Shown here piece after piece: positions 1 to 8,209 of a DNA stretch of 64,000 bases. Every line of letters begins with the position of its first letter. The first letter of the stretch is position 1. The position numbers were made by a program, and so were the translations under genes. The notes under the pieces were generated by a model. That model saw nothing but the letters and a program-made list of their open reading frames with translations, was not told the origin of the DNA and made no database searches. The stretch covers positions 186,001-250,000 of the forward strand of contig JAKLKU010000007.1 in NCBI GenBank assembly GCA_023150475.1, written 5' to 3'. The stretch comes from Planctomycetota bacterium. Its GTDB lineage: Bacteria; Planctomycetota; UBA1135; GCA-002686595.

Positions 1-1
1 C

Positions 2-199
2 ATCCAGTGCGGGCACGCAACCCGTAGCACCGACCGTCTCAACCGCCTCGCCGACGGCAAGGTCTGTCCGGCGTGCCGCGAACGGGTGCTCGCGGAACTC
101 CCGCCCGCGTTGCCGGCGTCGGCACAAAGCGAGTCGGGCCGCGGCCCAGCCAAGGCGCGCGTGCGCCGGCCGCGCCGCGCCAAACGCGAGCGCGCGTGA
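2..199 (+). CDS. C-terminal fragment of a zinc-ribbon-like protein
   Basis: An open frame enters from the left edge and stops at 197-199, leaving about 65 residues. It begins IQCGHATRS and later has VCPACRERV, so a CGH...CPAC cysteine pattern typical of a small zinc ribbon is visible; a partner cysteine may lie in the missing N-terminus. After a Pro/Ala stretch it ends in a strongly basic Arg/Lys/Ala tail, which could contact nucleic acid. The true start lies outside the window. I do not recognise the family and infer only metal binding. The next gene is on the other strand and converges with it. Confidence 0.5.
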   Translation: MQCGHATRSTDRLNRLADGKVCPACRERVLAELPPALPASAQSESGRGPAKARVRRPRRAKRERA

Positions 200-215
200 T
201 CGCCGCGCGCACCGC

Positions 216-626
216 TCAGCCGAGCAGCGTGCGCAGCGACTCCGGCAACATCGCGACCCGCCGCTCCGGCGTGCGCAGGTCGATGCAGGCGAGTTCCGTC
301 GTGCCAGTCGCGAGCAGTTGGCCCGTCTCGGCGTTCACGACCTCGTAGAGGAATTCGATCGAGGCGCCGCCCAGCCGACCGATCCGCGTGCGCACGAGGA
401 GTTCGTCGTCGTAGCGCGCACTTTGACGGAAACGCAAGTCGGCCTTGCGGACCGGCAGCGCCCAACCTTGCTTCTCGATCTCCGAGTACGGCACGCCGAG
501 CTCGCGCATCATCCGCGTGCGGCCCTCCTCGAAGTAGAGCAAGTAGTTCGCGTGGTGCACGACGCCCATTTGGTCGGTTTCGCCGTAGCGCACGCGCAAG
601 CGGTGTTCGTGGGGAGCCGGAGCCAT
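216..626 (-). CDS. Acyl-CoA thioesterase, hotdog fold (YbgC/FcbB-like)
   Basis: A 136-residue protein of the 4-hydroxybenzoyl-CoA thioesterase family, which hydrolyses acyl-CoA thioesters in the cytoplasm. The signature is near the N-terminus: Y14-G-E-T-D18-Q-M-G-V-V-H24-H-A-N27-Y, with D18 in the position of the catalytic aspartate. The length matches the usual 130-140 residues. I chose the ATG at 624-626 because the hotdog domain begins right after it; the frame stays open upstream but loses all similarity. No clear ribosome site precedes it. The roughly 335 nt upstream hold a conserved noncoding element that recurs in front of the asparaginase gene near 37 kb. The substrate cannot be told from sequence. 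Confidence 0.85.
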   Translation of the reverse strand: MAPAPHEHRLRVRYGETDQMGVVHHANYLLYFEEGRTRMMRELGVPYSEIEKQGWALPVRKADLRFRQSARYDDELLVRTRIGRLGGASIEFLYEVVNAETGQLLATGTTELACIDLRTPERRVAMLPESLRTLLG

Positions 627-660
627 GCGCGCGCGATCATCGCAAGTCGACCGCCCCGCG

Positions 661-994
661 GCGATACTGCCACTCGTCGTTGCGCAGGAAATCTCGAGCG
701 AGGCGCAACCGAACGCGCGACGGCGAGTCCATGCTGGAAGCCCGGAGGTGTCTCTGCCGTCGCGCTCCGGTCGCGGAGCCGCGCACGCAGCGCACGCAAC
801 GGGCGCCACGACGCGCTGCGACCCGAGGCGAGCCCGTGCGGAGCACGCTCGTCCATCCGTGTCCGCGTCTCTCGGCGTGCCGTGCGTGTCCCAAGCCGGT
901 CCGGTCTTCACGGCGCGGGAGCAACGACGCCGAGAACCGCGTCGATGACGCCGGGACCCGGGTTTTCGAGATCCAACGAGCCGTGCCAGTTTCC
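661..994 (-). repeat. Conserved ~330-nt intergenic element, copy A
   Basis: This gap of about 450 bp upstream of the thioesterase holds an element that recurs at 36802-37124. Read on the minus strand it opens with a block (994 to 962) containing GGAAACTGG, CGTTGG and CGAAAAC. It closes with an 83-nt block (743 to 661) running from GGGCTTCCAGCATGG to GTGGCAGTATCGC. That block aligns to copy B with no gap and 68 of 83 identities by hand count. The element ends 34 nt before the start codon. The middle is GC-rich and weakly alignable. It may be a structured leader RNA, a small RNA or a mobile repeat; it does not look coding. Confidence 0.6.
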
Positions 995-1077
995 TCGCAC
1001 GTCTCGGCGTCGCCCGAGTCCAGGAGGCGTCCTGGCGCCTCTTCGATGCGCCTGGTAGAACCGCGCGACTCACGAGC

Positions 1078-1911
1078 ATGGATCCGCAGGCCAAACCGTC
1101 GAACCCGAACGTCGCCGCGGTGCTTTCGTGGATCGTGCCGGGTGCCGGACACCTCTATCTGGGCCGGCTTGGCTGGGCGGCGATCGGCTTCGTGCTGATC
1201 GAAGGTCTCTACTACCTCGGCCTCGTGCTCTCCGAGGGGCGCGCCTTCGAGTACCTCGATCTCGAATTGCGCTCGCCGGTCGCGCCGGCGCTGTCGCCCG
1301 AGCTCGGCAACCTCGGCGCCTTCATCTATCAGCTCAAGAGCTACGGGTTCGGGCCCGGGATCATGCAGCCCTGGCCCGAGACGATGCGCCTCGGCAGTAG
1401 TCTCTGCGCGCTGGCCGGCATCCTGAGCGTCTGTTTCGCCGTGTTGGCGCACGTGCACGCGCGCGCGGTGCGCGCGACGCCGAACGCCGCCGCGGCGCCG
1501 GCGCGCGATCTGCTGCTCGCGTGGCTGGTGCCCGGACTCGGACACTGGATGCAGGGCCGCCGCCTGCGCGGCGCGATCGTCTTCGGTCTGCTCGTCGGGC
1601 TCTTCGTGCTCGGGACGTGGCTCGCCGAGGCGTCGAACCTCTCGCGCGAGCGCCACTTCTACTTCTGGGCCGGGCAGTTCCTGATCGGCGCACCAAGCCT
1701 CGTCGCGGAAGCGCTCTTCGGCGCGATGCGCGTGCGGAGCGAGATCCAGTACGTCGACTGCGGGCTGGTCTTCGGGTGTGTCGCCGGGTTGCTCAACGTG
1801 CTCGCGATGATCGACGTCTTCGGCTACGCGGAAGCGAAGCTCTTCGGTTGGCCGATCAAGGGCAGCGAGGACGATGCCGCGACGAAAGCCGTGGAAGGAG
1901 CGCGCGCATGA
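1078..1911 (+). CDS. DUF6677-like polytopic membrane protein
   Basis: A 277-residue inner-membrane protein with several hydrophobic helices. It contains two internal copies of a TM2-like hairpin motif: V-P-G-A-G-H-L-Y-L-G-R at residues 20-30 and V-P-G-L-G-H-W-M-Q-G-R near 150-160, each followed by a hydrophobic stretch. This arrangement resembles the DUF6677 family described mainly in planctomycetes; I assign it by pattern. The ATG at 1078 begins just before the first motif. The small membrane-protein gene downstream overlaps its stop codon (ATGA), so the two are probably translated together. No enzymatic residues are evident, and the function is unknown. Confidence 0.7.
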   Translation: MDPQAKPSNPNVAAVLSWIVPGAGHLYLGRLGWAAIGFVLIEGLYYLGLVLSEGRAFEYLDLELRSPVAPALSPELGNLGAFIYQLKSYGFGPGIMQPWPETMRLGSSLCALAGILSVCFAVLAHVHARAVRATPNAAAAPARDLLLAWLVPGLGHWMQGRRLRGAIVFGLLVGLFVLGTWLAEASNLSRERHFYFWAGQFLIGAPSLVAEALFGAMRVRSEIQYVDCGLVFGCVAGLLNVLAMIDVFGYAEAKLFGWPIKGSEDDAATKAVEGARA

Positions 1912-2105
1912 GCGTCGTGATCCACCTGCTGCTCTTCGGCTGCGTCGCCGTGCCGATCGTCGTGCTATCGGCTTTCTACGCCGATGCGGACGACGCACGC
2001 GCATTGCGTGCGTTGCCGAAGCGTGCGTGGCACTTTTTCTTCGGCTGCGGGCTGCTCGCCGCGATCTTGATCGCGTGCGAGCACCTCTTCGGCAGCGTGC
2101 GCTGA
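1908..2105 (+). CDS. Small two-helix membrane protein
   Basis: A 65-residue protein that starts within the stop codon of the DUF6677-like gene (ATGA overlap at 1908-1911), which implies translational coupling. Residues about 4-22 and 43-60 are hydrophobic and should form two membrane helices. The short loop between them carries acidic residues (ADADDARA) and then a basic patch (PKRAWH). It is probably a partner or assembly subunit of the upstream membrane protein. I recognise no family. Confidence 0.6.
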   Translation: MSVVIHLLLFGCVAVPIVVLSAFYADADDARALRALPKRAWHFFFGCGLLAAILIACEHLFGSVR

Positions 2106-2142
2106 CCGCGCCGCGCCCGAACGTCCCTGCAACGCTCGCCGT

Positions 2143-3096
2143 TCAACCTCCAACTCGACGGTAGAGGCCACCGGGGCCACGGACGATCTCGCCGGAGAGT
2201 TCGAGTTCGACGAGCGCGGGCAGGAGCTCGTGCACTCCGCGGCGCGTGTGCGCCGCGAGTTCGTCGACGTCGAGCGTCTCGCCGAGCAGCGCATCGAACA
2301 CTTCGCGCTGCACCGGATCGCGCAGACCGCGGCGCGCGCTGGCGTCGGGCTCGTCTCCTCCTGCACCGGCCGCGCCGTCTCTCGAACCGGCCGCGCCGTC
2401 TCTCGAACCGGCCGCGCCGTCTCTCGAACCGGCCGCGCCGGGCGACGCTCGGCCGAGCGCTGCGAGCACGTCGCTCGGTCGTTCGACGAGCTCCGCGCCG
2501 TCGCGGATCAATCGATGGCAACCCGCGGCCATCGGATGGTCGACCCGGCCCGGAAGGGCGAACACTTGCCGGCCTTGGTCGACCGCCCAGCGCGCGGTGA
2601 TCAGCGAACCCGAGGCGAACGCCGCTTCGATCACGACCACGGCCTCCGAGAGTCCGGAGATCACCCGGTTGCGCAGCGGGAAGTGATGCCGCCTCGGCGG
2701 TTCGCCGGGCACGAACTCGGAGACCAAGAGCCCTCGCTCGCGCACGCGTTCGGCGAGTTCGCCCGCGGGCCACGGCCGGTCGACGCCGCAGCCGAGCACG
2801 GCGAGCGTGCCGCCGCCGACCTCGAGCGCGCCGAGATGGGCCTCTTCGTCGATTCCGCGCGCGAGCCCGCTGACGATCACGCAGCCCGCCGCCGCGAGCT
2901 CGCGTGCGAAGCGCCGCGCTTGTTCGCGGCCGTAGCCGGTCGGCGCGCGCGTGCCGACGATCGCGACCCGGGGCCGCACGCCGAGCCACTCGACGTCGCC
3001 GCGCACCCAGAGTTCCTCCGGCGGTGCGTCGATCTCTTCGAGCTCGTGCGGCCAACGCGGCGAGCGGCGGCCGATGCGTAACGCGCGGTCCTGCAT
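2143..3096 (-). CDS. dprA: DNA-processing protein DprA
   Basis: A 317-residue DprA/Smf protein, which loads RecA onto incoming single-stranded DNA during natural transformation. The Rossmann-type core shows VAIVGTRAPTGYG, SGLARGIDEEAH, VLGCGVDRPWP, FPLRNRVISGLS and SGSLITARWAVDQGR, all diagnostic. The C-terminal 70 residues form the usual winged-helix domain. Between them is an unusual linker made of repeated AAGSRDG units, from a 21-bp tandem repeat at 2365-2440. The N-terminal SAM-like domain of longer DprA proteins is absent. The HEAT-repeat gene lies 37 nt upstream on the same strand. Confidence 0.92.
   Translation of the reverse strand: MQDRALRIGRRSPRWPHELEEIDAPPEELWVRGDVEWLGVRPRVAIVGTRAPTGYGREQARRFARELAAAGCVIVSGLARGIDEEAHLGALEVGGGTLAVLGCGVDRPWPAGELAERVRERGLLVSEFVPGEPPRRHHFPLRNRVISGLSEAVVVIEAAFASGSLITARWAVDQGRQVFALPGRVDHPMAAGCHRLIRDGAELVERPSDVLAALGRASPGAAGSRDGAAGSRDGAAGSRDGAAGAGGDEPDASARRGLRDPVQREVFDALLGETLDVDELAAHTRRGVHELLPALVELELSGEIVRGPGGLYRRVGG
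2365..2440. repeat. dprA: 21-bp tandem repeat inside dprA (about 3.6 copies)
   Basis: Three perfect 21-bp units start at 2365, 2386 and 2407, followed by a 13-bp partial unit. In the dprA frame each unit encodes the heptapeptide AAGSRDG, so copy-number change would alter linker length without a frameshift. Confidence 0.9.
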
Positions 3097-3133
3097 CGCA
3101 GGAATGGACCGCGCACGCGTCGAACGGTAACGC

Positions 3134-3937
3134 TCAGTTTCCTTTTTCGCGGTCGCCGCGGCGGTCCTTGTCCCGCTTCGGACCGCTCTTCGGGCCGCGT
3201 TCGCGCTGCGACTCGTCCTCGATGCCCCAGTAGGAGTTCCAACGCGCGCGGTCGAGTTTCGGGAGCTCCGGCAGCTCCTTCGACACTTCGAAGTCCTTCT
3301 GATGGTCGTTCCACCAGTCGAACCAGAGCTGCGCCGCGCGGCCCTCGTCGTGTCCGGTCAACACGAACAGCGCGAGCCGGAAGTCGGGCATGTACGGCTC
3401 GAGCTTCTGCGGCCCGACGAGGCGCATCATCGCGACGAGCTTCTCGACCGACTGCTTCGAGCGGATGTTCGCGAGCCCGAAGATCCGCGCTTGCAGCGCC
3501 GCATGGTTCTTCGATTCGAACGGGTCCGCGGCGAGCAACTCGATCGTCTGCGGATCCTGGTGGCGAGCGATCGCCTTGAGCGCGCGGCCGCCGAGCTCGT
3601 CGTGTTTGCGCAGTTCCTTGTCGCGTTTCCATGCGCGCTGCAACGCCGCCAGCGCGTCGGGGTGTCGCATCGCGCCGAGTGCGTCGAGCGCGGTCGCGCA
3701 GAGCGGCGCGTCGTCGATCTCGATGCCCTTCGCGATCCACTCGATCACGCGAGCGTCGAGCACCGGCGTCGCTTCACGGATGGCGGCGGCGCATTCCGCG
3801 CTCTTCTTCGAACGGAACGCGGTTTCGAGCTTCGCGACCGTCGCTTGGACGGTCTGGGCGCTTGGCGGCCCGTCCTTGGGCGCCTGGAAGGCGAGGGTGG
3901 GGAAGGCGAGCGCGATCAGGACGAGCAAGTTCCACAT
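3134..3937 (-). CDS. Secreted HEAT-repeat-like protein
   Basis: A 267-residue protein with an N-terminal signal peptide (MWNLLVLIALAFPTLAF, likely cleaved soon after). The body is alpha-helical and HEAT-like: helical pairs with IEWIAKGIEID, ALDALGAMRHPDALAALQRAW and ALKAIARHQDP spaced at about 35-40 residues. The C-terminus is highly charged (RERGPKSGPKRDKDRRG). An AGGA ribosome site lies about 9 nt before the ATG. It lies directly upstream of dprA on the same strand and may be cotranscribed, although a periplasmic protein has no obvious link to DNA uptake. No catalytic motif is seen; it is probably a protein-protein interaction module. Confidence 0.65.
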   Translation of the reverse strand: MWNLLVLIALAFPTLAFQAPKDGPPSAQTVQATVAKLETAFRSKKSAECAAAIREATPVLDARVIEWIAKGIEIDDAPLCATALDALGAMRHPDALAALQRAWKRDKELRKHDELGGRALKAIARHQDPQTIELLAADPFESKNHAALQARIFGLANIRSKQSVEKLVAMMRLVGPQKLEPYMPDFRLALFVLTGHDEGRAAQLWFDWWNDHQKDFEVSKELPELPKLDRARWNSYWGIEDESQRERGPKSGPKRDKDRRGDREKGN

Positions 3938-4020
3938 GGCAGGAGTCCTTTCGGCCGGCTCCGGGCGGCCAGTCGAGGATCGAACCGAGTGTGCCGGGGT
4001 CGGTTCCGTCGGAAAAGCGA

Positions 4021-4053
4021 CCGGGCCGCCGAGATGCGCTCTCGACGGCCCGG
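4021..4053 (-). terminator. Rho-independent terminator after clpC
   Basis: On the minus strand, 21 nt past the clpC stop, an 8-bp outer stem (CCGGGCCG/CGGCCCGG) and a 5-bp inner stem (CGAGA/TCTCG) enclose a 5-nt loop. The hairpin is followed on the transcript by TCGCTTTTCC. This fits an intrinsic terminator for the clpC transcript and separates it from the HEAT-dprA pair. Confidence 0.6.
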
Positions 4054-4073
4054 TGTGTGCGCGGCGTCCGCGA

Positions 4074-6635
4074 TCAGCTCGCGCCTTCGGTCGTCGCCGT
4101 CACCGGTTGCGGTGCGTCGACGGCCGTCAGCGTCAGCTCGTCCGCCTTCTCGACGTGGCTGACCCGGATCACGGTGTTCGCCTTGTTCTCCGCGCGCAGC
4201 AGCTGCTCGGAGAGCGGGTCTTCGATGAAGCGTTCGATCGCGCGGCGCAGCGGACGCGCACCGAAGTCGTCGTTGTGGCCCTTGTTGATCAGGAAATCGA
4301 TCGCCGTGGGCTCGAGCTCGAGCGTGATGCCGCGTTCGCCGAGGCGCTTGCGGACTTCGCTGAGCTGGAGCTCGACGATGCGCTTCAGATCGTCCTTCGT
4401 CAGCGGGTTGAACACGATCAACTCGTCGACGCGGTTCAGGAACTCGGGACGGAAGTGACGTTCGACTTCGATCATCACGTCCGAACGGATGCGCTTCTTG
4501 CGGTCTTCGTCGGCTTGGCCCGTGTCGACCTTGCCGAAGCCGACCGCCGTGCCGCCCTTGATCTGATGCGAACCGAGGTTCGACGTCATGATCAGGATCA
4601 CGTTGCGGAAGTCGACGTGGCGGCCGAACGAGTCGGTGAGGCGCCCTTCCTCCATGATCTGGAGGAGCATGTTGAACACGTCGGGGTGCGCCTTCTCGAT
4701 CTCGTCGAGCAGCACGACCGAGTACGGACGGCGGCGCACCTTCTCGGTGAGCTGTCCGCCTTCTTCGTAGCCGACGTAGCCCGGAGGCGCGCCGACCAGA
4801 CGAGAAGCGTTGTGCTTCTCCATGTACTCGCTCATGTCGATCGCGGTGACGGCGTCCTCGCTGCCGAACATGAACTTCGCGAGTTGCTTGCAGAGGTACG
4901 TCTTGCCGACGCCCGACGGGCCGAGGAAGACGAACGAACCCATCGGACGCCGCGGATCCTTGAGACCCGAGCGCGAACGACGGATCGAACGCGCGATCGC
5001 CTTGATCGCGTCGTCTTGGTGGATCACGGCCCGGCCGAGTTCCTCTTCCATCGCGAGCAGTCGCTCGGCTTCGGCGCGTTCGAGGCGCGTCAGCGGGATG
5101 CCGGTCATCTTGGAGACGGTCTCCGCGATGACTTCGGTGTCGACGCTGCCGACCTCCTCCTTGCCCTGTTGCGCCGTGCGCCATTCCTTCTGCATGTCCT
5201 CCTTCTTCTTGCGAAGTTGGTAGGCCTGGTCGCGCAGTTGCGCGGCCTTCTCGAAGTCCTGGCTGGTCACCGCTTCGTCCTTCGCGCGATCGAGGCGCTC
5301 GATGTCGGCGGTGATCTCCTTCAAGTTCGGCGGCGGCACCATCGACTTGATGCGCACGCGGGCGCCGGCTTCGTCCATCACGTCGATGGCCTTGTCCGGC
5401 AGGAAGCGGTTGTTGATGTAACGCGTCGAGAGCTCGACGGCGAGCGCGAGCGCATCGTCGGAGTACTTGACGCGGTGGTGGGCCTCGTAACGGTCGCGCA
5501 GGCCCTTCAGGATCTCGATCGCCTCGGTCGGGCTCGGAGGCTCGACGACGACCGCTTGGAAGCGACGTTCGAGCGCGCCGTCCTTCTCGATGTGCTTGCG
5601 GTACTCGTCGAGCGTCGTGGCGCCGATGCACTGGATCTCGCCGCGCGACAGCGCCGGCTTCAGCACGTTCGACGCGTCGATCGCGCCTTCCGCGCCGCCC
5701 GCGCCGACCAGCGTGTGCAGCTCGTCGATGAAGAGCACGACGTCGCGGACGCGGCGCACTTCGGTCATCACGGCCTTGATGCGCTCTTCGAACTGACCGC
5801 GGTACTTGGTGCCGGCGACCATCAGCGCGAGGTCGAGCACGACGATGCGCTTGTTGCGCAGGATCTCGGGCACTTCGTTGTCGATGATGCGCTGCGCGAG
5901 GCCTTCGACGATCGCGGTCTTGCCGACGCCCGGTTCGCCGAGCAACACCGGGTTGTTCTTGGTGCGGCGCGAGAGGATCTGGATCACGCGCTCGATCTCG
6001 TTCGCGCGGCCGATCACCGCGTCGAGCTTGCCTTGGCGCGCGAGTTCGGTCAGGTCGCGACCGAACGCGTCGAGCGCCGGCGTCTTGCTCTTCGAGTTGC
6101 CGCCGCCGCCACCGCCACCGCCGCCTTGCGAACCGCCTTGGCCTTGGCCACCGCCCGGCTCGCCAGTCGCCGGTTCTTCTTCCTCTTCCTCTTGCGTGTC
6201 GGCGCCGAGGAACTCGAGCACCTCCTCGCGGACGTCCTCGAGCTTGACACCGAGGTTCATCAGCACCTGCGCGGCGATGCCCTCGTTCTCCTTGATCAGG
6301 CCGAGGAGCAAGTGCTCGGTGCCGATGTAGTTGTGGCCGAGGTTCGAGGCCTCTTCCATCGAGAGCTCGAGCACCTTCTTCGCGCGAGGCGTGAAGGGCA
6401 ACTGGCCCATGGTCACCATCGACGGGCCGGTCTTGACGATCTTCTCCACCTCAGCGCGGATCTTGCTGAGGTCGATGTTCATGTTTTTCAGCACGTTCGC
6501 GGCGACGCCGGAACCTTCCTGGACGAGCCCGAGCAGGATGTGCTCGGTGCCCAGGTACTCGTGGTTGAAGCGCTGGGCCTCCTGGCGGGCCAGGTTCATG
6601 ACCTTCTTGGCGCGGTCGGTGAAGCGGTCGAACAT
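4074..6635 (-). CDS. clpC: ATP-dependent Clp protease ATPase subunit ClpC
   Basis: An 853-residue AAA+ unfoldase that feeds substrates to ClpP. Domains in order: two Clp_N repeats (residues 1-145, with paired [11 protein letters not shown] and [11 protein letters not shown]), a linker at 147-184, AAA1 with Walker A GEPGVGKT at 233-240, a UVR/coiled-coil middle domain near 450-480, AAA2 with Walker A GPSGVGKT near 575, and a ClpB-type D2-small domain. The UVR segment marks it as ClpC rather than ClpA or ClpB. The linker is odd: six glutamates, then a Gly/Gln run with nine consecutive glycines. The start at MFDRFTDRA matches the family N-terminus, with GGAG upstream. An McsA-like gene lies upstream on the same strand. 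Confidence 0.96.
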   Translation of the reverse strand: MFDRFTDRAKKVMNLARQEAQRFNHEYLGTEHILLGLVQEGSGVAANVLKNMNIDLSKIRAEVEKIVKTGPSMVTMGQLPFTPRAKKVLELSMEEASNLGHNYIGTEHLLLGLIKENEGIAAQVLMNLGVKLEDVREEVLEFLGADTQEEEEEEPATGEPGGGQGQGGSQGGGGGGGGGNSKSKTPALDAFGRDLTELARQGKLDAVIGRANEIERVIQILSRRTKNNPVLLGEPGVGKTAIVEGLAQRIIDNEVPEILRNKRIVVLDLALMVAGTKYRGQFEERIKAVMTEVRRVRDVVLFIDELHTLVGAGGAEGAIDASNVLKPALSRGEIQCIGATTLDEYRKHIEKDGALERRFQAVVVEPPSPTEAIEILKGLRDRYEAHHRVKYSDDALALAVELSTRYINNRFLPDKAIDVMDEAGARVRIKSMVPPPNLKEITADIERLDRAKDEAVTSQDFEKAAQLRDQAYQLRKKKEDMQKEWRTAQQGKEEVGSVDTEVIAETVSKMTGIPLTRLERAEAERLLAMEEELGRAVIHQDDAIKAIARSIRRSRSGLKDPRRPMGSFVFLGPSGVGKTYLCKQLAKFMFGSEDAVTAIDMSEYMEKHNASRLVGAPPGYVGYEEGGQLTEKVRRRPYSVVLLDEIEKAHPDVFNMLLQIMEEGRLTDSFGRHVDFRNVILIMTSNLGSHQIKGGTAVGFGKVDTGQADEDRKKRIRSDVMIEVERHFRPEFLNRVDELIVFNPLTKDDLKRIVELQLSEVRKRLGERGITLELEPTAIDFLINKGHNDDFGARPLRRAIERFIEDPLSEQLLRAENKANTVIRVSHVEKADELTLTAVDAPQPVTATTEGAS

Positions 6636-6714
6636 GGGGGGTCGGTCTCCGTGCGCTTCCGGGTTCGATAGCGTGAGGCGCCGCGTCCGGGAGAAGCCCG
6701 AACACGGGGGGTTC

Positions 6715-6742
6715 CTGCTAGGTCCTCGTTGTCGGCCTTCAA
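6715..6742 (-). promoter_or_regulatory. clpC: Possible sigma70-type promoter of clpC
   Basis: On the minus strand, TTGAAG (6742 to 6737) is followed after 16 nt by TAGCAG (6720 to 6715), about 80 nt before the clpC start. No CIRCE-like or CtsR-like operator is visible. The match is modest in this GC-rich DNA. The rest of the 268-bp gap between clpC and the next gene shows nothing else. Confidence 0.3.
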
Positions 6743-6903
6743 GAGCCCCGGGGTTTACCAACGAGCGCGAAAGACCGAGCACCATGATGCCCGGCGGAGG
6801 TAGCGACCTCCAGCCCCACGAGGGCGCCGTGGCGCCGATTCGTAGGCGTAGCAGCAGGGCGTACGCACACTGCGCCGCCCGCGAGCGAGCGGCGCGCGCC
6901 GGC

Positions 6904-7422
6904 TCAGTCGCCGCGCAAAGTCTTCAGCTCGTCGCGGATGCGCGCAGCGTTCTCGTACGCTTCCGCGCGGATCGCCGACTCGAGCGCGAGCTGGAGTTCG
7001 TTGACGCGGCGCAGGCGCGCGAGCTGCGTTTCGTCGACGCCCGGCTTGCGGCCGACGTGGTGATTCGCGCCGTGGACGCGTTCGACGAGTTCGGCGAGAT
7101 GCGCGCCGAAGAGGTCGTAGTCCTTCGGACAACCCAATCGGCCGCGTTGGCGGAACTCCGCGAGCGTCATTCCGCAATCCGGACACGTCACGCCGGGCTC
7201 GCGCCGCACCTTTTGGGCGGACATCTGGAGCAGCTTGAAGATCTCCTGCACGCTCTTCGCGGCCTTCTTCGGACCGTGGGGGACGCCCAGGCCCTTCGCG
7301 CACGCGTCGCAGAGGTGCTGTTCGACGAACGAACTCTTCGTCGCGCCGTCGGCGGCGACTTGGTGCTCGATGTCGGTGATGTGGAGCGTCGCTTCGTTCT
7401 GCTGGCAGTTCTGGCAGAGCAT
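6904..7422 (-). CDS. McsA-like zinc-finger/UVR protein
   Basis: A 172-residue protein resembling McsA, the zinc-binding adaptor encoded beside clpC in Firmicutes. Cysteines are arranged as C3-x2-C6, C38-x2-C41, C80-x2-C83 and C98, consistent with two zinc-binding knuckles. The C-terminal 35 residues form a UVR motif (LALESAIRAEAYENAARIRDE), which in this family contacts the Clp ATPase or UvrB-like partners. I start it at MLCQNCQQ because the first zinc knuckle begins at once. It lies just upstream of clpC on the same strand, supporting a shared proteolysis role. No McsB arginine kinase or CtsR is adjacent, so the complete Firmicute circuit is not present here. Confidence 0.8.
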   Translation of the reverse strand: MLCQNCQQNEATLHITDIEHQVAADGATKSSFVEQHLCDACAKGLGVPHGPKKAAKSVQEIFKLLQMSAQKVRREPGVTCPDCGMTLAEFRQRGRLGCPKDYDLFGAHLAELVERVHGANHHVGRKPGVDETQLARLRRVNELQLALESAIRAEAYENAARIRDELKTLRGD

Positions 7423-7513
7423 CGGTATCGCGGAAGTCGTTCGTATAGCCCAAGCGGCTGGGTTCGTCGATGCAACAACCTTGGTACGGGCGCCGCATCG
7501 GCCGAACCGCGGG

Positions 7514-8209
7514 TCACGCCGGGCGTCCGGCCGCGCCCAGAGTCGGGCCGGAGGAAAGTTCGGCAAAAGCGCGCACGGGGAAAGAGCCGAGGCCTCGGAC
7601 TTTCACTGGCGCCGCGTGAAATCGGAAGCCGCGGTCCGGAAGCTGGGTCAGTCCCGTGAGGTGCTCGACGATCGGAATGCCCGCGCCGAGCAGGATCGAG
7701 TGCACCGGCCGCGCGGCGTCCGCCGTGTCGTCGATGTTGAGCGAGTCGATCCCGACCAGCGCGACGCGCGCCGCGACGAGCCGTCGCGCGGCGTCCGCCG
7801 TCAGGAACGGGTGACCGGTGAAGTACGCCTCCGTTCGCCAGTGGCGCGACCAGCCAGTGTCGAAGAGCACCGCGCGGCCGGCGAGCTCGAGGCCGTCGAG
7901 GAGCTCCGCGCCGAGCGAGCGCCGGTCGCGCGCGCGCACCACGACGCCGTCGAGCGCCGCGAGTCGTTCGAGCGCGAGCTCGGAGACGTCGGCGCCGTCG
8001 GCATAACGATGGAACGGAGCGTCGACGTAGGTGCCGGTGTTGGCGACCAGCGTGATCCGTCCGATCTGGAACTCGACGCCGGGCGCGTACCGGCCGCGCG
8101 TCGACTCCCGCGACCAGAAGTCGCAGATCTCGGGCGGCGGCAGACCTCGATACGTCTCGAGACCGTGTTCGATCGTGTGCGAGAGCTCGACGAGCCGCGT
8201 CCGCGTCAC
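7514..8209 (-). CDS. Cyclase-family (kynurenine formamidase-like) hydrolase
   Basis: A 231-residue member of the cyclase family (PF04199), whose typical members are metal-dependent amidases such as KynB or isatin hydrolase. Family features include LVELSHTIEHG at the N-terminus and the central strand region. The normal metal site is H-x-G-T-H-x-D-x-P-x-H; here it reads N57-T-G-T-Y61-V-D63-A-P-F-H67, so two histidine ligands are replaced. D63 and H67 remain. It therefore belongs to a divergent branch, possibly with another metal site or activity. The GTG start at 8209 overlaps the murD stop codon (GTGA), so it is translationally coupled as the last gene of the PEGA-murD-cyclase operon. Confidence 0.75.
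   Translation of the reverse strand: MTRTRLVELSHTIEHGLETYRGLPPPEICDFWSRESTRGRYAPGVEFQIGRITLVANTGTYVDAPFHRYADGADVSELALERLAALDGVVVRARDRRSLGAELLDGLELAGRAVLFDTGWSRHWRTEAYFTGHPFLTADAARRLVAARVALVGIDSLNIDDTADAARPVHSILLGAGIPIVEHLTGLTQLPDRGFRFHAAPVKVRGLGSFPVRAFAELSSGPTLGAAGRPA

Noticed and set aside
3390..6671. A very long plus-strand open frame antisense to clpC
   Set aside because: It mirrors clpC codon by codon, is rich in Arg/Leu/Asp shadow sequence and has no recognisable domain. High GC content removes stop codons from the antisense frames of real genes. The same applies to many long antisense frames across the window.
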